DNA of 56,801 nt. Origin: JAFGNW01 sp964618515. Its GTDB lineage: Bacteria > Zixibacteria > MSB-5A5 > GN15 > FEB-12. Made by a program: the position numbers and the translations under genes. The notes under the pieces are model-generated. The model searched no databases. It was not told the DNA's origin and was given only the letters and a program-made list of their open reading frames with translations. This document shows, one piece after another, positions 23,863 to 32,413 of the stretch. How positions within the stretch are numbered: position 1 is the stretch's first letter; the number at the start of each line of letters is the position of its first letter. The DNA lies in assembly GCA_964618515.1 (NCBI GenBank), contig CAZUAS010000005.1:1-56801 (forward strand), given 5' to 3'.

Positions 23863-26277
23863 TTGCGAACAAAAAAAAATACATTATATGGTTTGATATT
23901 TATTCTGGTCATTTTCTCGGCCGGTCTTGTATCGGGCGAACGGATTTACCTGCCGGCAGGTGTTTTTTATTATCAGCCTTCCGCATCGGTCCTGGGATTG
24001 GAAGCCGCCTGGGTCAATCCTGCCGCTTTTGGCAGTTACTATCCCGGCGGTTTTCAGTTAATGGCGGACCATCGCGATGGCGCCTTTGCTGACAGCTGGG
24101 GGGCGGGAGTCTGCCGGGACCGTTTGGCGGTCGCCTTCCGGAGACTGGTCCTCGACGATGACCGGTACAAGGAATTTATCCTGGCCGGCGGCGTTCCCAT
24201 CGTCGGTGAGACCTCGCTGGGTCTGTCTTATCGATATTTCAATGATGGGCCTGGAATTTATAACAACCGCCATTTCTGGAATATCGGTTTTCTTACCCGG
24301 GGTAAAGGTGTATTCGGTTTTGCGGCCCTCTGGTCAAATATCAACCGGGGGAAAATCGAAGGCGAACGAACGTCGATGGAGCAACGCTACGGTCTGTCCT
24401 ACCGACCTTACGGTCCGAAGATTACTCTGTCGGCGGATATGTTTCTGTCGACGCAGAACAGCATCAAGGAAGCTGATTTTATATACCATGTCGAATATAC
24501 CCCCCGTCCGGGGCTTTATGTAAACGGTTTTATCGATTCGGAAAAAAATTTTGAATTTGGTTTCAGAGTTAACCTGTTGAAATATTTTATCGGTGCCAGG
24601 GGTGGTTTCAACAAGGACGGTGACCACCGCGGCACCACCGCTTTTTTTGGGGCAACCGCTTTAAGACAACCATCCCTTATCAGGGAAACCTCGAAACGTC
24701 TGGCTTTGAGTGTTTCCGGGCAGGTTCAGGAAAATCCGCCGCGACCGGTTTTCGGACGTAGTCGTACGCCATTTGCAGTTTTAATAAGTCAGCTTTATCG
24801 GGCGGCTGATGACCCGACTATCAAGGAAGCGGTTCTTGACCTGTACGGCCCGGTGATGGGTTTCGGCCAGGCACAGGAACTTCGGGATGCCCTGGTTTAT
24901 TTTAGAGGCAGTGGTAAACAGGTAACCTGTTACCTTGTTTCACCCCGTAATATCGCCTATTTTATTGCGACGGCGGCCGACCGTATTTATATTTCTCCTG
25001 TGAGTCAGTTAAATCTGGTGGGATTGCGGGCGGAGTTGACTTTTTACGCCGGGACCATGGAAAAACTAGGGATCAAAGCCGACTTGATGCAAATCGGCGA
25101 ATATAAAACAGCTCCTGAAAGATTTACTGACACAGCCGCCAGTGAAGCGAATCGCCATCAGGTAAACCGGGTTTTAGATGACACTTTTGAGCAATTTGTC
25201 GCCGCCCTGGCCGAAGGTCGTCGGATGACCGGGGATTCGATAAAAAATATTATTGATAACGGACCCTTTACGTCGGAAGAAGCCTTGCGGCTGGGACTGG
25301 TCGATGGCCTGGTGTACCGGGAAGAGCTGAGTGAAAAATATCTTTCCGGTTTGCCGGAGATTACTTTTTATCGCTACCTGGAAGACACGTTACTAGATGA
25401 TGACTGGCGCCGGCCGCCGGTTCTGGCGGTGGTTGTTGCCGAAGGCGATATTACTTACGGTGGGGATGTCATTTCGCAGTTGCAGGGAAATAAAATGGCC
25501 ACGCCCGCTCTTTTGAACCGGGCTTTAAATCAGGTTACCGGTGATGACCATGTAAAGGGGATTGTTTTCCGCATTAATTCCCCCGGCGGCTATGCTTTGG
25601 CCGGTGAAGATATTTATCGGGCGGTTGCGAAAGCCGCTGAGAGAAAACCGCTTTTGGTTTCGATGGCTGACGTGGCCGCTTCGGGAGGTTATTATATCGC
25701 TATGCCGGCAAAAAAAATTTTTGCCAATCCGGCTACCGTTACCGGTTCCATCGGTATCTATGGCGGCAAAGTTGATTTAAGCGGTTTGTATGACAAGCTG
25801 GCTCTGCGAAAGGAACTTTATACCCGGGGGCGGTTTGCCGGCATGTTGAGTTATTCCCGGCCCTTTTCCGAGGCCGAACGGGAAAAATATTTCAGTCATA
25901 TGAAAGCCTTTTATGACCATTTTCTTAAGCTGGTGGCGGAGAACAGGTCGTTGCCGATTGATTCCATCGACCATTTAAGCCAGGGAAGGGTCTGGACCGG
26001 ACGGGAAGCCCGGCAAAACGGCCTGGTGGATGAACTGGGGGGGGTGAAAACCGCTCTTGACTATATGGCTGACCAGCTGGAGATTGACCGCTATAACATT
26101 GCGATATATCCCGTCCAGCGTCCCCTGTTCGTACTTCCTGGCGGTTTCCTGATGAAAGCCATAGCCAGTATTTTTACGGCTGATGAAAGTGGTGAGAAAA
26201 ATCCGGAACAGGCGCTGGGATTGGTCGAAGCCGGGGAGTATTATACGCGTCTGCCCTTTGATATAACTATAGAATAA
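23863..26277 (+). CDS. sppA: Signal peptide peptidase SppA (S49) with extra N-terminal domain
   Basis: An 804-residue S49 serine peptidase that degrades leftover signal peptides at the membrane. TTG 23863 is supported by AAGGAG 8 bases upstream. A signal or anchor segment (TLYGLIFILVIFSAGLVSG) is followed by about 250 residues unlike normal SppA: an NPA motif (AAWVNPAAFG) and barrel-type beta strands as in PorV/FadL-like outer-membrane proteins. Two tandem S49 domains follow. The catalytic Lys is K415 (GEYKTAPERF) in the first domain and the Ser is S607 (VAASGGYYIA) in the second, as in the long 67K form. The domain fusion is the odd point. Confidence 0.92.
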   Translation: MRTKKNTLYGLIFILVIFSAGLVSGERIYLPAGVFYYQPSASVLGLEAAWVNPAAFGSYYPGGFQLMADHRDGAFADSWGAGVCRDRLAVAFRRLVLDDDRYKEFILAGGVPIVGETSLGLSYRYFNDGPGIYNNRHFWNIGFLTRGKGVFGFAALWSNINRGKIEGERTSMEQRYGLSYRPYGPKITLSADMFLSTQNSIKEADFIYHVEYTPRPGLYVNGFIDSEKNFEFGFRVNLLKYFIGARGGFNKDGDHRGTTAFFGATALRQPSLIRETSKRLALSVSGQVQENPPRPVFGRSRTPFAVLISQLYRAADDPTIKEAVLDLYGPVMGFGQAQELRDALVYFRGSGKQVTCYLVSPRNIAYFIATAADRIYISPVSQLNLVGLRAELTFYAGTMEKLGIKADLMQIGEYKTAPERFTDTAASEANRHQVNRVLDDTFEQFVAALAEGRRMTGDSIKNIIDNGPFTSEEALRLGLVDGLVYREELSEKYLSGLPEITFYRYLEDTLLDDDWRRPPVLAVVVAEGDITYGGDVISQLQGNKMATPALLNRALNQVTGDDHVKGIVFRINSPGGYALAGEDIYRAVAKAAERKPLLVSMADVAASGGYYIAMPAKKIFANPATVTGSIGIYGGKVDLSGLYDKLALRKELYTRGRFAGMLSYSRPFSEAEREKYFSHMKAFYDHFLKLVAENRSLPIDSIDHLSQGRVWTGREARQNGLVDELGGVKTALDYMADQLEIDRYNIAIYPVQRPLFVLPGGFLMKAIASIFTADESGEKNPEQALGLVEAGEYYTRLPFDITIE

Positions 26278-26290
26278 AACTGCGGACACA

Positions 26291-26320
26291 AAAAAACCCG
26301 CCCTCGGGCGGGTTTTTTTA
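26291..26320. terminator. Bidirectional terminator between sppA and the pilin operon
   Basis: Stem CCCGCC (26297-26302) with GGCGGG (26307-26312), CTCG loop, six A on the left and seven T on the right. It serves both converging units. Confidence 0.9.
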
Positions 26321-26328
26321 TGAGTTGG

Positions 26329-27984
26329 TTATTCGTAATTAACGTACTCCTGTTGCCAGGCGATACGCTGGAAAGACCGCACCATGGGTGTTTCCGGGGG
26401 TAATTTGTTCGGGTCGTTCAGGTCATTGTCAAAGCGATAATCGCGGGTCGGGGCGGTGTAATAGGCGTCCCATGTCCCGTATTTCCATATTCCCGTAGCC
26501 TGCACAGAACGCCACAGACAGACCATCGAACCCTGAATGGTAAATTTGGTGGTGTTCCAGTGTTCAAGGAAACGCGGCAGGTTGGCCAGTCCCCCACCGT
26601 AACTGGTGCTCTGCGGGGTTCGGTCGCCGGTGATGATGGAAACATTGACCTGGGTGGGACTGACCGTGCGACTGGTCATCGAACCGGAAGAATTGGCATC
26701 GTTCCAGTTGTTGGAAAGAAAGGTTACGGCGTCGGCGATAATAGCCGCCGGTTGTTTGTTGGTCGCACTGGTGTTATAATCACCTTTGACATATACCGGG
26801 TTTTCGCAATAAACCGAGAGAGGGTTGCCGATATCGACGCCATTAACCAGGCGGGTGGCGTTGAAACCGGTTCGATGGTCGGAGGCATAGAGCACGCCGT
26901 TGGCGGGGAAATAACCGCTGGCGGCCAGCTTGGCCATGTCGATATCGGTTGAATTGACCCACTTGTCTTCACAGTCGTCGTAGAACGAGGTGGTGGTGAT
27001 GGTTCCTGTCGGTAACAGGGTGGACACGTTCGTCCAGACACCGGGGGTACCGGTATAGGACGACAGGGCAAACGGAACACCGTCGATTATTTTGAAGGTT
27101 GCTTTTAATTCATAGGAATCCGGGTTGCCGCTCGCTCTTTCGATGATTTTATGGGTATCACCGCTGCAGTTGGTCAGAGGGAGGTTGAGCTCTTCCTGCC
27201 CGAAAGCATTATCGCGGACATTTCCGCCCCATCGGGCTGAGGCTTTTTCATACCAGTCGGAGCGTTTGGCGTCGAGCCAGTAACCGTCTTTATACATCTG
27301 CTGGTAGTTGCCGTTGTTATCTTTGAAACGGACATTGCCGTTGACCACCGAGATACCATATCCGGAAGGGAAGCCGTGATGAATACTGCCGGAGGCGGTA
27401 ACGCGGCCGTCGAATGAAAGGTTGGTGCTTGCCTGGAGATACATGTTGCCGTTAACATGCACCCGCCCGGTGACCACCATGTCATTGGCCGGGGTGGTCC
27501 AGAGGTCATTTTCATAGAAGACCGCGAACTGGAAGATTGGCACCAGGGCGGTTTCAAAGGTCTGAGACATGGTCAGTTTGGCATTCTCAACTTCGCTCTG
27601 AGCTGTCGAATTGATACTGAAGGTTTTCACCAAGGCGTGAAGTCCGGCCAGAGAACCGGTTGCCAGAACCCGCTGAGTGGCCGGACCATCGTCGACGGTT
27701 ACATACACGACATTACAATTGTTTATATTTACGGTTCCCGAAGGCAGGGTGGTCGGAGGTGCTCCGGTGGTTTCATACTTGTACTGGATGTCAGCGGCGG
27801 CTTTGTCAAGCCCGGCTTCCGCGGCATAAAAAGCTCTCATGTCCTGAAATTCATTACCTGCAATAGAGACCTCGTCATCTGAGGTGGACAGTGCCGCCAG
27901 TCCAATCAGGGTCAGCATGCCCACCATCAGAAGAGCGATTAACGTGACGAAACCTCTTTCATTAACGTTCACAACTGACAACAT
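26329..27984 (-). CDS. Large PilX-type minor pilin-like protein, copy 2
   Basis: A 551-residue protein with a type IV pilus PilX N-terminus: G11 followed by FVTLIALLMVGMLTLIGLAA, a single membrane helix that would be cut and packed into a pilus or pseudopilus. DDEVSIAGNE and MRAFYAAEAGLDKA after the helix are PilX signatures. About 400 further residues form a large extracellular domain (TGRVHVNGNMYLQ, then repeated beta-like segments). Ordinary PilX is far shorter (about 200 residues). It is clearly a paralogue of the 28038-29684 gene, with nearly identical first 130 residues and similar C-termini (WQQEYVNYE). AGGGAGG lies upstream of the ATG. Confidence 0.88.
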   Translation of the reverse strand: MLSVVNVNERGFVTLIALLMVGMLTLIGLAALSTSDDEVSIAGNEFQDMRAFYAAEAGLDKAAADIQYKYETTGAPPTTLPSGTVNINNCNVVYVTVDDGPATQRVLATGSLAGLHALVKTFSINSTAQSEVENAKLTMSQTFETALVPIFQFAVFYENDLWTTPANDMVVTGRVHVNGNMYLQASTNLSFDGRVTASGSIHHGFPSGYGISVVNGNVRFKDNNGNYQQMYKDGYWLDAKRSDWYEKASARWGGNVRDNAFGQEELNLPLTNCSGDTHKIIERASGNPDSYELKATFKIIDGVPFALSSYTGTPGVWTNVSTLLPTGTITTTSFYDDCEDKWVNSTDIDMAKLAASGYFPANGVLYASDHRTGFNATRLVNGVDIGNPLSVYCENPVYVKGDYNTSATNKQPAAIIADAVTFLSNNWNDANSSGSMTSRTVSPTQVNVSIITGDRTPQSTSYGGGLANLPRFLEHWNTTKFTIQGSMVCLWRSVQATGIWKYGTWDAYYTAPTRDYRFDNDLNDPNKLPPETPMVRSFQRIAWQQEYVNYE

Positions 27985-28037
27985 AATTCTTAATTCCTCC
28001 CTTGTCCATTTATCAGGATATTAATCCGCAGGATATA

Positions 28038-29684
28038 TCATTCCTCGTAGCCAACGAACTGCTGTTGCCAGCTGGTACGCTGGAAAATCCGCACCACGGG
28101 GGCTTCCGGAGGCAGTTTATTCGGGTCATCAAGGTCGGTATCGTATGCCCATTTACGGTTAGGCGGATTGTAGTAGGAGCCGTTCCAGGTACCGTCCGCC
28201 TGCACCGAGTTCCAGAGATTGACAGCCGAGCCGCACCAGTTGAAATCCTTACCGCTCCAGTTTTCAAGGAAGCGAGGCAGGTTTTCGAAACCGCCGCTGT
28301 AATCGGACGCGGTCGTCTCGATATTTCCGGTGACATAAGAAATATTCACGGTGGTATTGGCTGCCGTTCGATAGGATTTGTCCATGCTGCTCTTGGCATC
28401 GTAACCGGCGGCACTCCAGTTGTTAGACAGGAAGGTAACGGCATCCGCCATTACCGAGGCCGGCTTCTTATCGGTCGAATTAAAATTGCCGTTGAAATAG
28501 ACGGGGTTTTCACTGACAATAGTCAGACCGGCATCGAGCTCGGCACCGTTATTGATACGTAGAGCCGGCCATTCGGAGGAACTGGCGATATCATCGGAGA
28601 AGTATACCACTCCGTTATCGGGTTCGTAACCTTCATCGTAGAGTTTTCCAATATCCAGTTCACAACAATCGACCCATTGGAGTTCCCGCTGGTCATAAAA
28701 TTTATTAGTGGTCTGGGTGATGATGCCCTTGGAAACCATATCGGCGGTGACATTGTTCCAGACCCCGCCGACCTTCTGATAGGCCTGACCGTTGATAAAT
28801 TTCAAGGTAGCCAGGTTTTCATAGGAATCAGGGTTACCCGTTGCCCGCTCGATAATCTTATGCGGGTCGCCAGCGTTAGCCAAAGGTAAATTCAGTTCTT
28901 CCTGGCCGTGAGCGGCGTCTTGGACGCGGCCCTGCCAGCGATAGACCGAAGTATCATACCAGTAACTGTCATAGGAATCCAGCCAGCCGGCGCCCTGTTT
29001 CATAGACTGATAGTTACCGGCGGCATCTTTAATAAGAACATCACCGGTACCCACACTGCCGGGACCTTTACGGCCGTGAATTATATTACCCGAAGCGGTT
29101 ACGTAACTGTCCATCTTCAGGGAGCTGTTTGCCTGCAGATAGAGGTTGCCGTTGGAGTGAACCCGGCCGATAAGAGTCATGTCCGGGCCGGGGGCGATTT
29201 CCAGGTCGGTTCCGTAGAAAACGGCGAACTGGAATATGGGCACCAGAGCGGTTTCAAACGACTGGGACATTATCAGTTTGGCATTTTCCTGCTGGCTCTG
29301 CGCGCTTGAATTGATGGTAAACGATTTCACCAGAGCGTGCAGTCCGGCCAGAGTCCCGGTGGTAAGAGTCCGCTGGGTTGCCGGGCCGTTATCAACCGTC
29401 GCATAAGTGACCTGGCAGTTATTGATATTTTCCGAGCCGGAGGGCATGGTGGTTGGCGGCACACCGGTGCTTTCATACTGGTTTTGTAAAACTGCAGCCG
29501 CCTTGTCAAGCCCGGCTTCGGCGGCATAAAAAGCCCTCATATCCTGAAGTTCGTTGCCGGCAATGGAGACTTCGTCATCGGAAGTCGACAGTGCCGCCAG
29601 GCCTATCAGGGTCAGCATACCCACCATAATCAAGGCTATAAGGGTAACAAAACCCCGTTGTGTTTTCAGATATTTCAGTTTCAT
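28038..29684 (-). CDS. Large PilX-type minor pilin-like protein, copy 1
   Basis: A 548-residue paralogue of the 26329-27984 gene. The N-terminus TQRG|FVTLIALIMVGMLTL and DDEVSIAGNELQDMRAFYAA mark it as PilX-type. The extracellular part has the same order of segments (GRVHSNGNLYLQ, VTASGNIIHG, EELNLPLANAGDPHKIIERA, PPEAPVVRIFQRTSWQQQ) but diverges in the middle. Ser/Asn/Thr-rich, beta-like sequence suggests an adhesive or assembly domain at a pilus tip. It lies in a minus-strand operon with PilV- and PilW-type genes. Function beyond pilus assembly is inferred. Confidence 0.88.
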   Translation of the reverse strand: MKLKYLKTQRGFVTLIALIMVGMLTLIGLAALSTSDDEVSIAGNELQDMRAFYAAEAGLDKAAAVLQNQYESTGVPPTTMPSGSENINNCQVTYATVDNGPATQRTLTTGTLAGLHALVKSFTINSSAQSQQENAKLIMSQSFETALVPIFQFAVFYGTDLEIAPGPDMTLIGRVHSNGNLYLQANSSLKMDSYVTASGNIIHGRKGPGSVGTGDVLIKDAAGNYQSMKQGAGWLDSYDSYWYDTSVYRWQGRVQDAAHGQEELNLPLANAGDPHKIIERATGNPDSYENLATLKFINGQAYQKVGGVWNNVTADMVSKGIITQTTNKFYDQRELQWVDCCELDIGKLYDEGYEPDNGVVYFSDDIASSSEWPALRINNGAELDAGLTIVSENPVYFNGNFNSTDKKPASVMADAVTFLSNNWSAAGYDAKSSMDKSYRTAANTTVNISYVTGNIETTASDYSGGFENLPRFLENWSGKDFNWCGSAVNLWNSVQADGTWNGSYYNPPNRKWAYDTDLDDPNKLPPEAPVVRIFQRTSWQQQFVGYEE

Positions 29685-29701
29685 ATTTACCCACCTTCTC
29701 C

Positions 29702-30535
29702 TTAAATATTTCTAAGGTTAACCGTGGACGTATAAGTTCTCAGGCGGTAACCGCTGTTGGGATCTTCCGCCACAACCGTAGCTTCATAGTCGGGATTGCG
29801 GGAACGTCCGGTCACCGAGATTAAAACCTCGGTAACGTCGTTAATTAAAACCGGCTGGTCGACGATGGTTCCGTTTTTAAGCTTGTACTGGAATTGTAAA
29901 TCAATGATGTTGTCGGCGAAAATCTGCGGCGCCTGCCCTGGCAGCTGCATCATCAAAGTCGGATGTTGCGGGTCAGTGGTATGGTCCACGAAAAATTTGA
30001 TCTGGTTCATAGACAGGATAATGGCATCGGCGCCGTAGCATTTCGACAGGGGCATGGTGTTGTGCTGGATATGCTTGGAACCTGTCTGGACATGGGAAAT
30101 CAAAAACCATTCGCCGCCGCCGGAGTCGGGTTCGAAAATATACGCCCACTGGTCATCGTGGAAACAGGAAACATCAGCTCCACATTTCAACTCTGCAGAC
30201 GGCAGGGGCATGGCCGCCGACAGATAGGAGTCGCAGTTGTTGGTCCGGTATGTCAGGGTAATCGTGTCCGGATTGGTGTTGGCAGGGGTAATACCCTGCA
30301 GACCCTGAGGCAGCTGGTTTCCGGCCATTCTGATATGCCGGGTCAACTCGTCTATAACCACGCGGGCGTTCTGTTGTATTTCCGTAATATCATCCTGGGT
30401 CATGTAGTTTTTGTGCTGGGTAACATAGGCGCGAAAGACCGCTAGCGTTATGATACTCGTGACCGTCAGGGCGATCAATACCTCTAATAAGGAAAAACCG
30501 TCAGGTTGTCTTATTTTTCTTAAGATTTCTTTCAT
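29702..30535 (-). CDS. PilW-type minor pilin-like protein, copy 1
   Basis: A 277-residue prepilin. It has a class III signal with cleavage after G13 (QPDG|FSLLEVLIAL) and E5 of the mature protein, so a prepilin peptidase should process it. The helix is followed by MTQDDITEIQQNARVVIDEL and RHIRMAGNQLP, typical PilW features. The globular part has four cysteines (NNCDSY, ELKCGADVSCFHDD, SKCYGAD) that could form disulfides. It is a tandem paralogue of the next gene upstream (30582-31398), with matching C-termini (YTSTVNLRNI and YTSSVNVRNL). Confidence 0.9.
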   Translation of the reverse strand: MKEILRKIRQPDGFSLLEVLIALTVTSIITLAVFRAYVTQHKNYMTQDDITEIQQNARVVIDELTRHIRMAGNQLPQGLQGITPANTNPDTITLTYRTNNCDSYLSAAMPLPSAELKCGADVSCFHDDQWAYIFEPDSGGGEWFLISHVQTGSKHIQHNTMPLSKCYGADAIILSMNQIKFFVDHTTDPQHPTLMMQLPGQAPQIFADNIIDLQFQYKLKNGTIVDQPVLINDVTEVLISVTGRSRNPDYEATVVAEDPNSGYRLRTYTSTVNLRNI

Positions 30536-30581
30536 AATATCACCTGCTTTGAAAACATCTTTTTTCTTCCATAATATCTAT

Positions 30582-31398
30582 TTAAAGGTTTCTGACATTG
30601 ACCGACGAGGTATAAATACGGGAAGGCGTACTGAAAGATTTCGTACCGGATGTATCCCCGGAGCTTCCCGTAATACTTATCTTAACTTCCCGTATATCGC
30701 TGGCCAGAACCGGCTGGTCGGTTACGAGGTTATTNNNNNNNNNNCTTAAGGATATATCTGAGCTGGAAGTCGGAAATATCCTCGGCAAAAATCTGCGGTG
30801 GTTGCCCCAGTACTTGTAACATTAGGCGGGGATGGTCCGGGTCGGTAACGTTGTCGATATAATATTTCAGCTGCTGGACGACCACGACCAGGGCATTGTT
30901 GGTATAGGCTTTTGAAAGAGCCATTGTTCCGTGGTAAAGGTAACGGGAGCCGTTGTCCACGTTGCTGATAAGGAACATCTCCCCGCCCCCGGAATCCGGT
31001 TCATAAATATAAGCCCACTGATTGTCATGAAAGCACGAAATATCACTGCCGCATTGAATGACCGAACTGCTGCTGCTCATCGAGGTAAGAAGGCCGGTTT
31101 CACAGTTGCCCACCCGGTAAGAAAGGGTGATGGTATCCGGATTGGTATTGGCAGGTATGATAGCCGGAATGCTCAAGGGCAAATTATTACCGGCCATCCG
31201 TATCTGGCGCGATAATTCGTCAATGACCACCCGGGAATTCTGCTGAATATTGGTAACAGCATCCTGAGTCATGTAATTTTCGTGTTGTGTTAAATAAGCT
31301 TTGAATACCGCTGTCGTTATTATTCCGGCAATCCCCAAAGTAATCAAAACTTCCAGAATCGTTACACCTGTTTGCCCCAGAAGCTTCCTTAACTTCAT
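30582..31398 (-). CDS. PilW-type minor pilin-like protein, copy 2, interrupted by an N gap
   Basis: A paralogue of the 29702-30535 gene, with prepilin site QTG|VTILEVLITL, MTQDAVTNIQQNSRVVIDEL and RQIRMAGNNLP. The frame is broken only by ten N at 30735-30744, since ten is not a multiple of three. The two flanking pieces (31398 to the gap, and 30734 to 30582) are both open and both match the paralogue, so this is one intact gene and not a pseudogene. It encodes about 269 residues if the gap holds no real bases. It ends SSVNVRNL. Confidence 0.85.
30735..30744. other. Assembly gap of ten N
   Basis: A run of ten N inside the second PilW-type gene. Around the gap the paralogue reads LK-NGTIV-DQPV; here it reads LK-[gap]-NNLVT-DQPV. 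The residue count already matches, so the gap probably stands for zero missing bases and is a fixed-length scaffold placeholder. Confidence 0.9.
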
Positions 31399-31408
31399 AA
31401 TATCTCCC

Positions 31409-31780
31409 CTATAATGAATCCGTTCTGATGAAAGTCGTCATGGAATTGGTTTTGGTCTGCGCTTTAATGTCTTCCCAGACAACCTGAACATCGACCTGAC
31501 GAAGATGACTGCCGGCGTTGGTAATAGTCCAGTTGCGGACTATCTCACCAACAGTGTCGGTGCCGCTACCGGCCGGTAAACTACTCATCCCTCGAAACTG
31601 CTCGATTTTTTCCTGAAGCAGGTTCGTGGCAATAGTCGTTTTATTGGACCAGTCATTACCATCCAGGGCAACCATGGCCATATTCAAAAGCAGTAACAAC
31701 GCCATGCTCAGAATAATCATGGCGATAAGGACCTCGAGAATGGTAATGCCTTTTGTGTTGGATAAATTTGATATCTTCAT
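31409..31780 (-). CDS. PilV-type minor pilin-like protein
   Basis: A 123-residue prepilin with cleavage site NTKG|ITILEVLIAM and a following helix (IILSMALLLLLNMAMVALDG), then NKTTIATNLLQEKIEQFRGM, typical of PilV/GspI-like minor pilins. It is the first gene of a five-gene minus-strand operon (PilV, PilW, PilW, PilX, PilX). No major pilin, FimT/GspH, PilY1, ATPase or secretin gene is in the window, so the machine that assembles these proteins must be encoded elsewhere. AAGGG lies 9 bases before the ATG. Confidence 0.88.
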   Translation of the reverse strand: MKISNLSNTKGITILEVLIAMIILSMALLLLLNMAMVALDGNDWSNKTTIATNLLQEKIEQFRGMSSLPAGSGTDTVGEIVRNWTITNAGSHLRQVDVQVVWEDIKAQTKTNSMTTFIRTDSL

Positions 31781-31936
31781 AATTATAACCCTTATTTTTT
31801 CGATTTATTAAGTAAATGCCGTGCCATCGGAAAAGAAAACTTATTTGGTCGTCTATCGGGCTGATATCAGCATGAACGGCAACAAGATAATTTCATTTAG
31901 ATGCTTTTTAAAAATCATTATGCCGGTTTATTTAAA

Positions 31937-32059
31937 TCAATTACAACCCTGACAATATTTAATGACCAATAGAATATGGGGAATAACCCATAAAATAATA
32001 ATGACTGTAATGGCAGGTACAAATAAGGCGGAAATATTTTTCGGTGTTTTTTGTTTCAC
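31937..32059 (-). CDS. Small single-helix membrane protein (40 residues)
   Basis: A short gene found by reading the minus strand: GTG at 32059, stop TGA at 31937-31939. The ribosome site AAAGGA (plus 32065-32070) lies 5 bases before the start. The product has a basic N-terminus (KQKTPKNISA), one membrane helix (FVPAITVIIILWVIPHILLV) and a C-terminal CQGC motif that could bind a metal or form a disulfide. It is divergent from the DUF2892 gene, 79 bases away. No family recognised. The other bases of 31781-32138 hold no gene that I can see. Confidence 0.5.
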   Translation of the reverse strand: MKQKTPKNISALFVPAITVIIILWVIPHILLVIKYCQGCN

Positions 32060-32138
32060 AAAAATCCTTTTTTAAACTATGGAACCGAGCGGCTAAAGAT
32101 GGTGTTTTAACAAATAAAAACAGAGGAAGAAAGATATT

Positions 32139-32324
32139 ATGAACAGGAACATCGGAACCGCAGATAAAATCATCAGGTTAATCGTTGGTATAATTATTAT
32201 TGCACTGGGAATATATTACCGGAGCTGGTGGGGTCTTCTTGCCGTCATTCCGCTGGGTACGGCCGTGGTTGGTTTTTGCGGGCTTTATCCTCTTCTGGGT
32301 ATAAATACGTGTAAGAAGAAATAA
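32139..32324 (+). CDS. DUF2892 (YgaP-like) inner membrane protein
   Basis: A 61-residue protein with two membrane helices joined by a short loop. The sequence MNRNIGTADKIIRLIVGIII and the ending VVGFCGLYPLLGINTCKKK are typical of DUF2892, the membrane domain also attached to rhodanese in YgaP. Its role is unknown, though it is often linked to sulfur handling. GAGGAAGAAAG lies upstream of the ATG. It stands alone, 89 bases before nfo. Confidence 0.9.
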   Translation: MNRNIGTADKIIRLIVGIIIIALGIYYRSWWGLLAVIPLGTAVVGFCGLYPLLGINTCKKK

Positions 32325-32413
32325 CCGGTGATTATTATCTACGAAAACTGATTGATTTTCATTCAAAAAAATATTTTAGTTCAAGAAGTATATCTGTAAC
32401 GTGGCGAGGTACC

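Noticed and set aside
30582..31398. Second PilW-type gene as a frameshifted pseudogene
   Set aside because: The only frame change is at the ten-N gap, and alignment with the paralogue shows both sides intact.
31810..31826. Sigma-54-like site (TGGCACGGCATTTACTT on the minus strand) before the pilin operon
   Set aside because: The -24 part is good but the -12 GC is missing (TTAC instead of TTGC), so a sigma-54 promoter is not supported.
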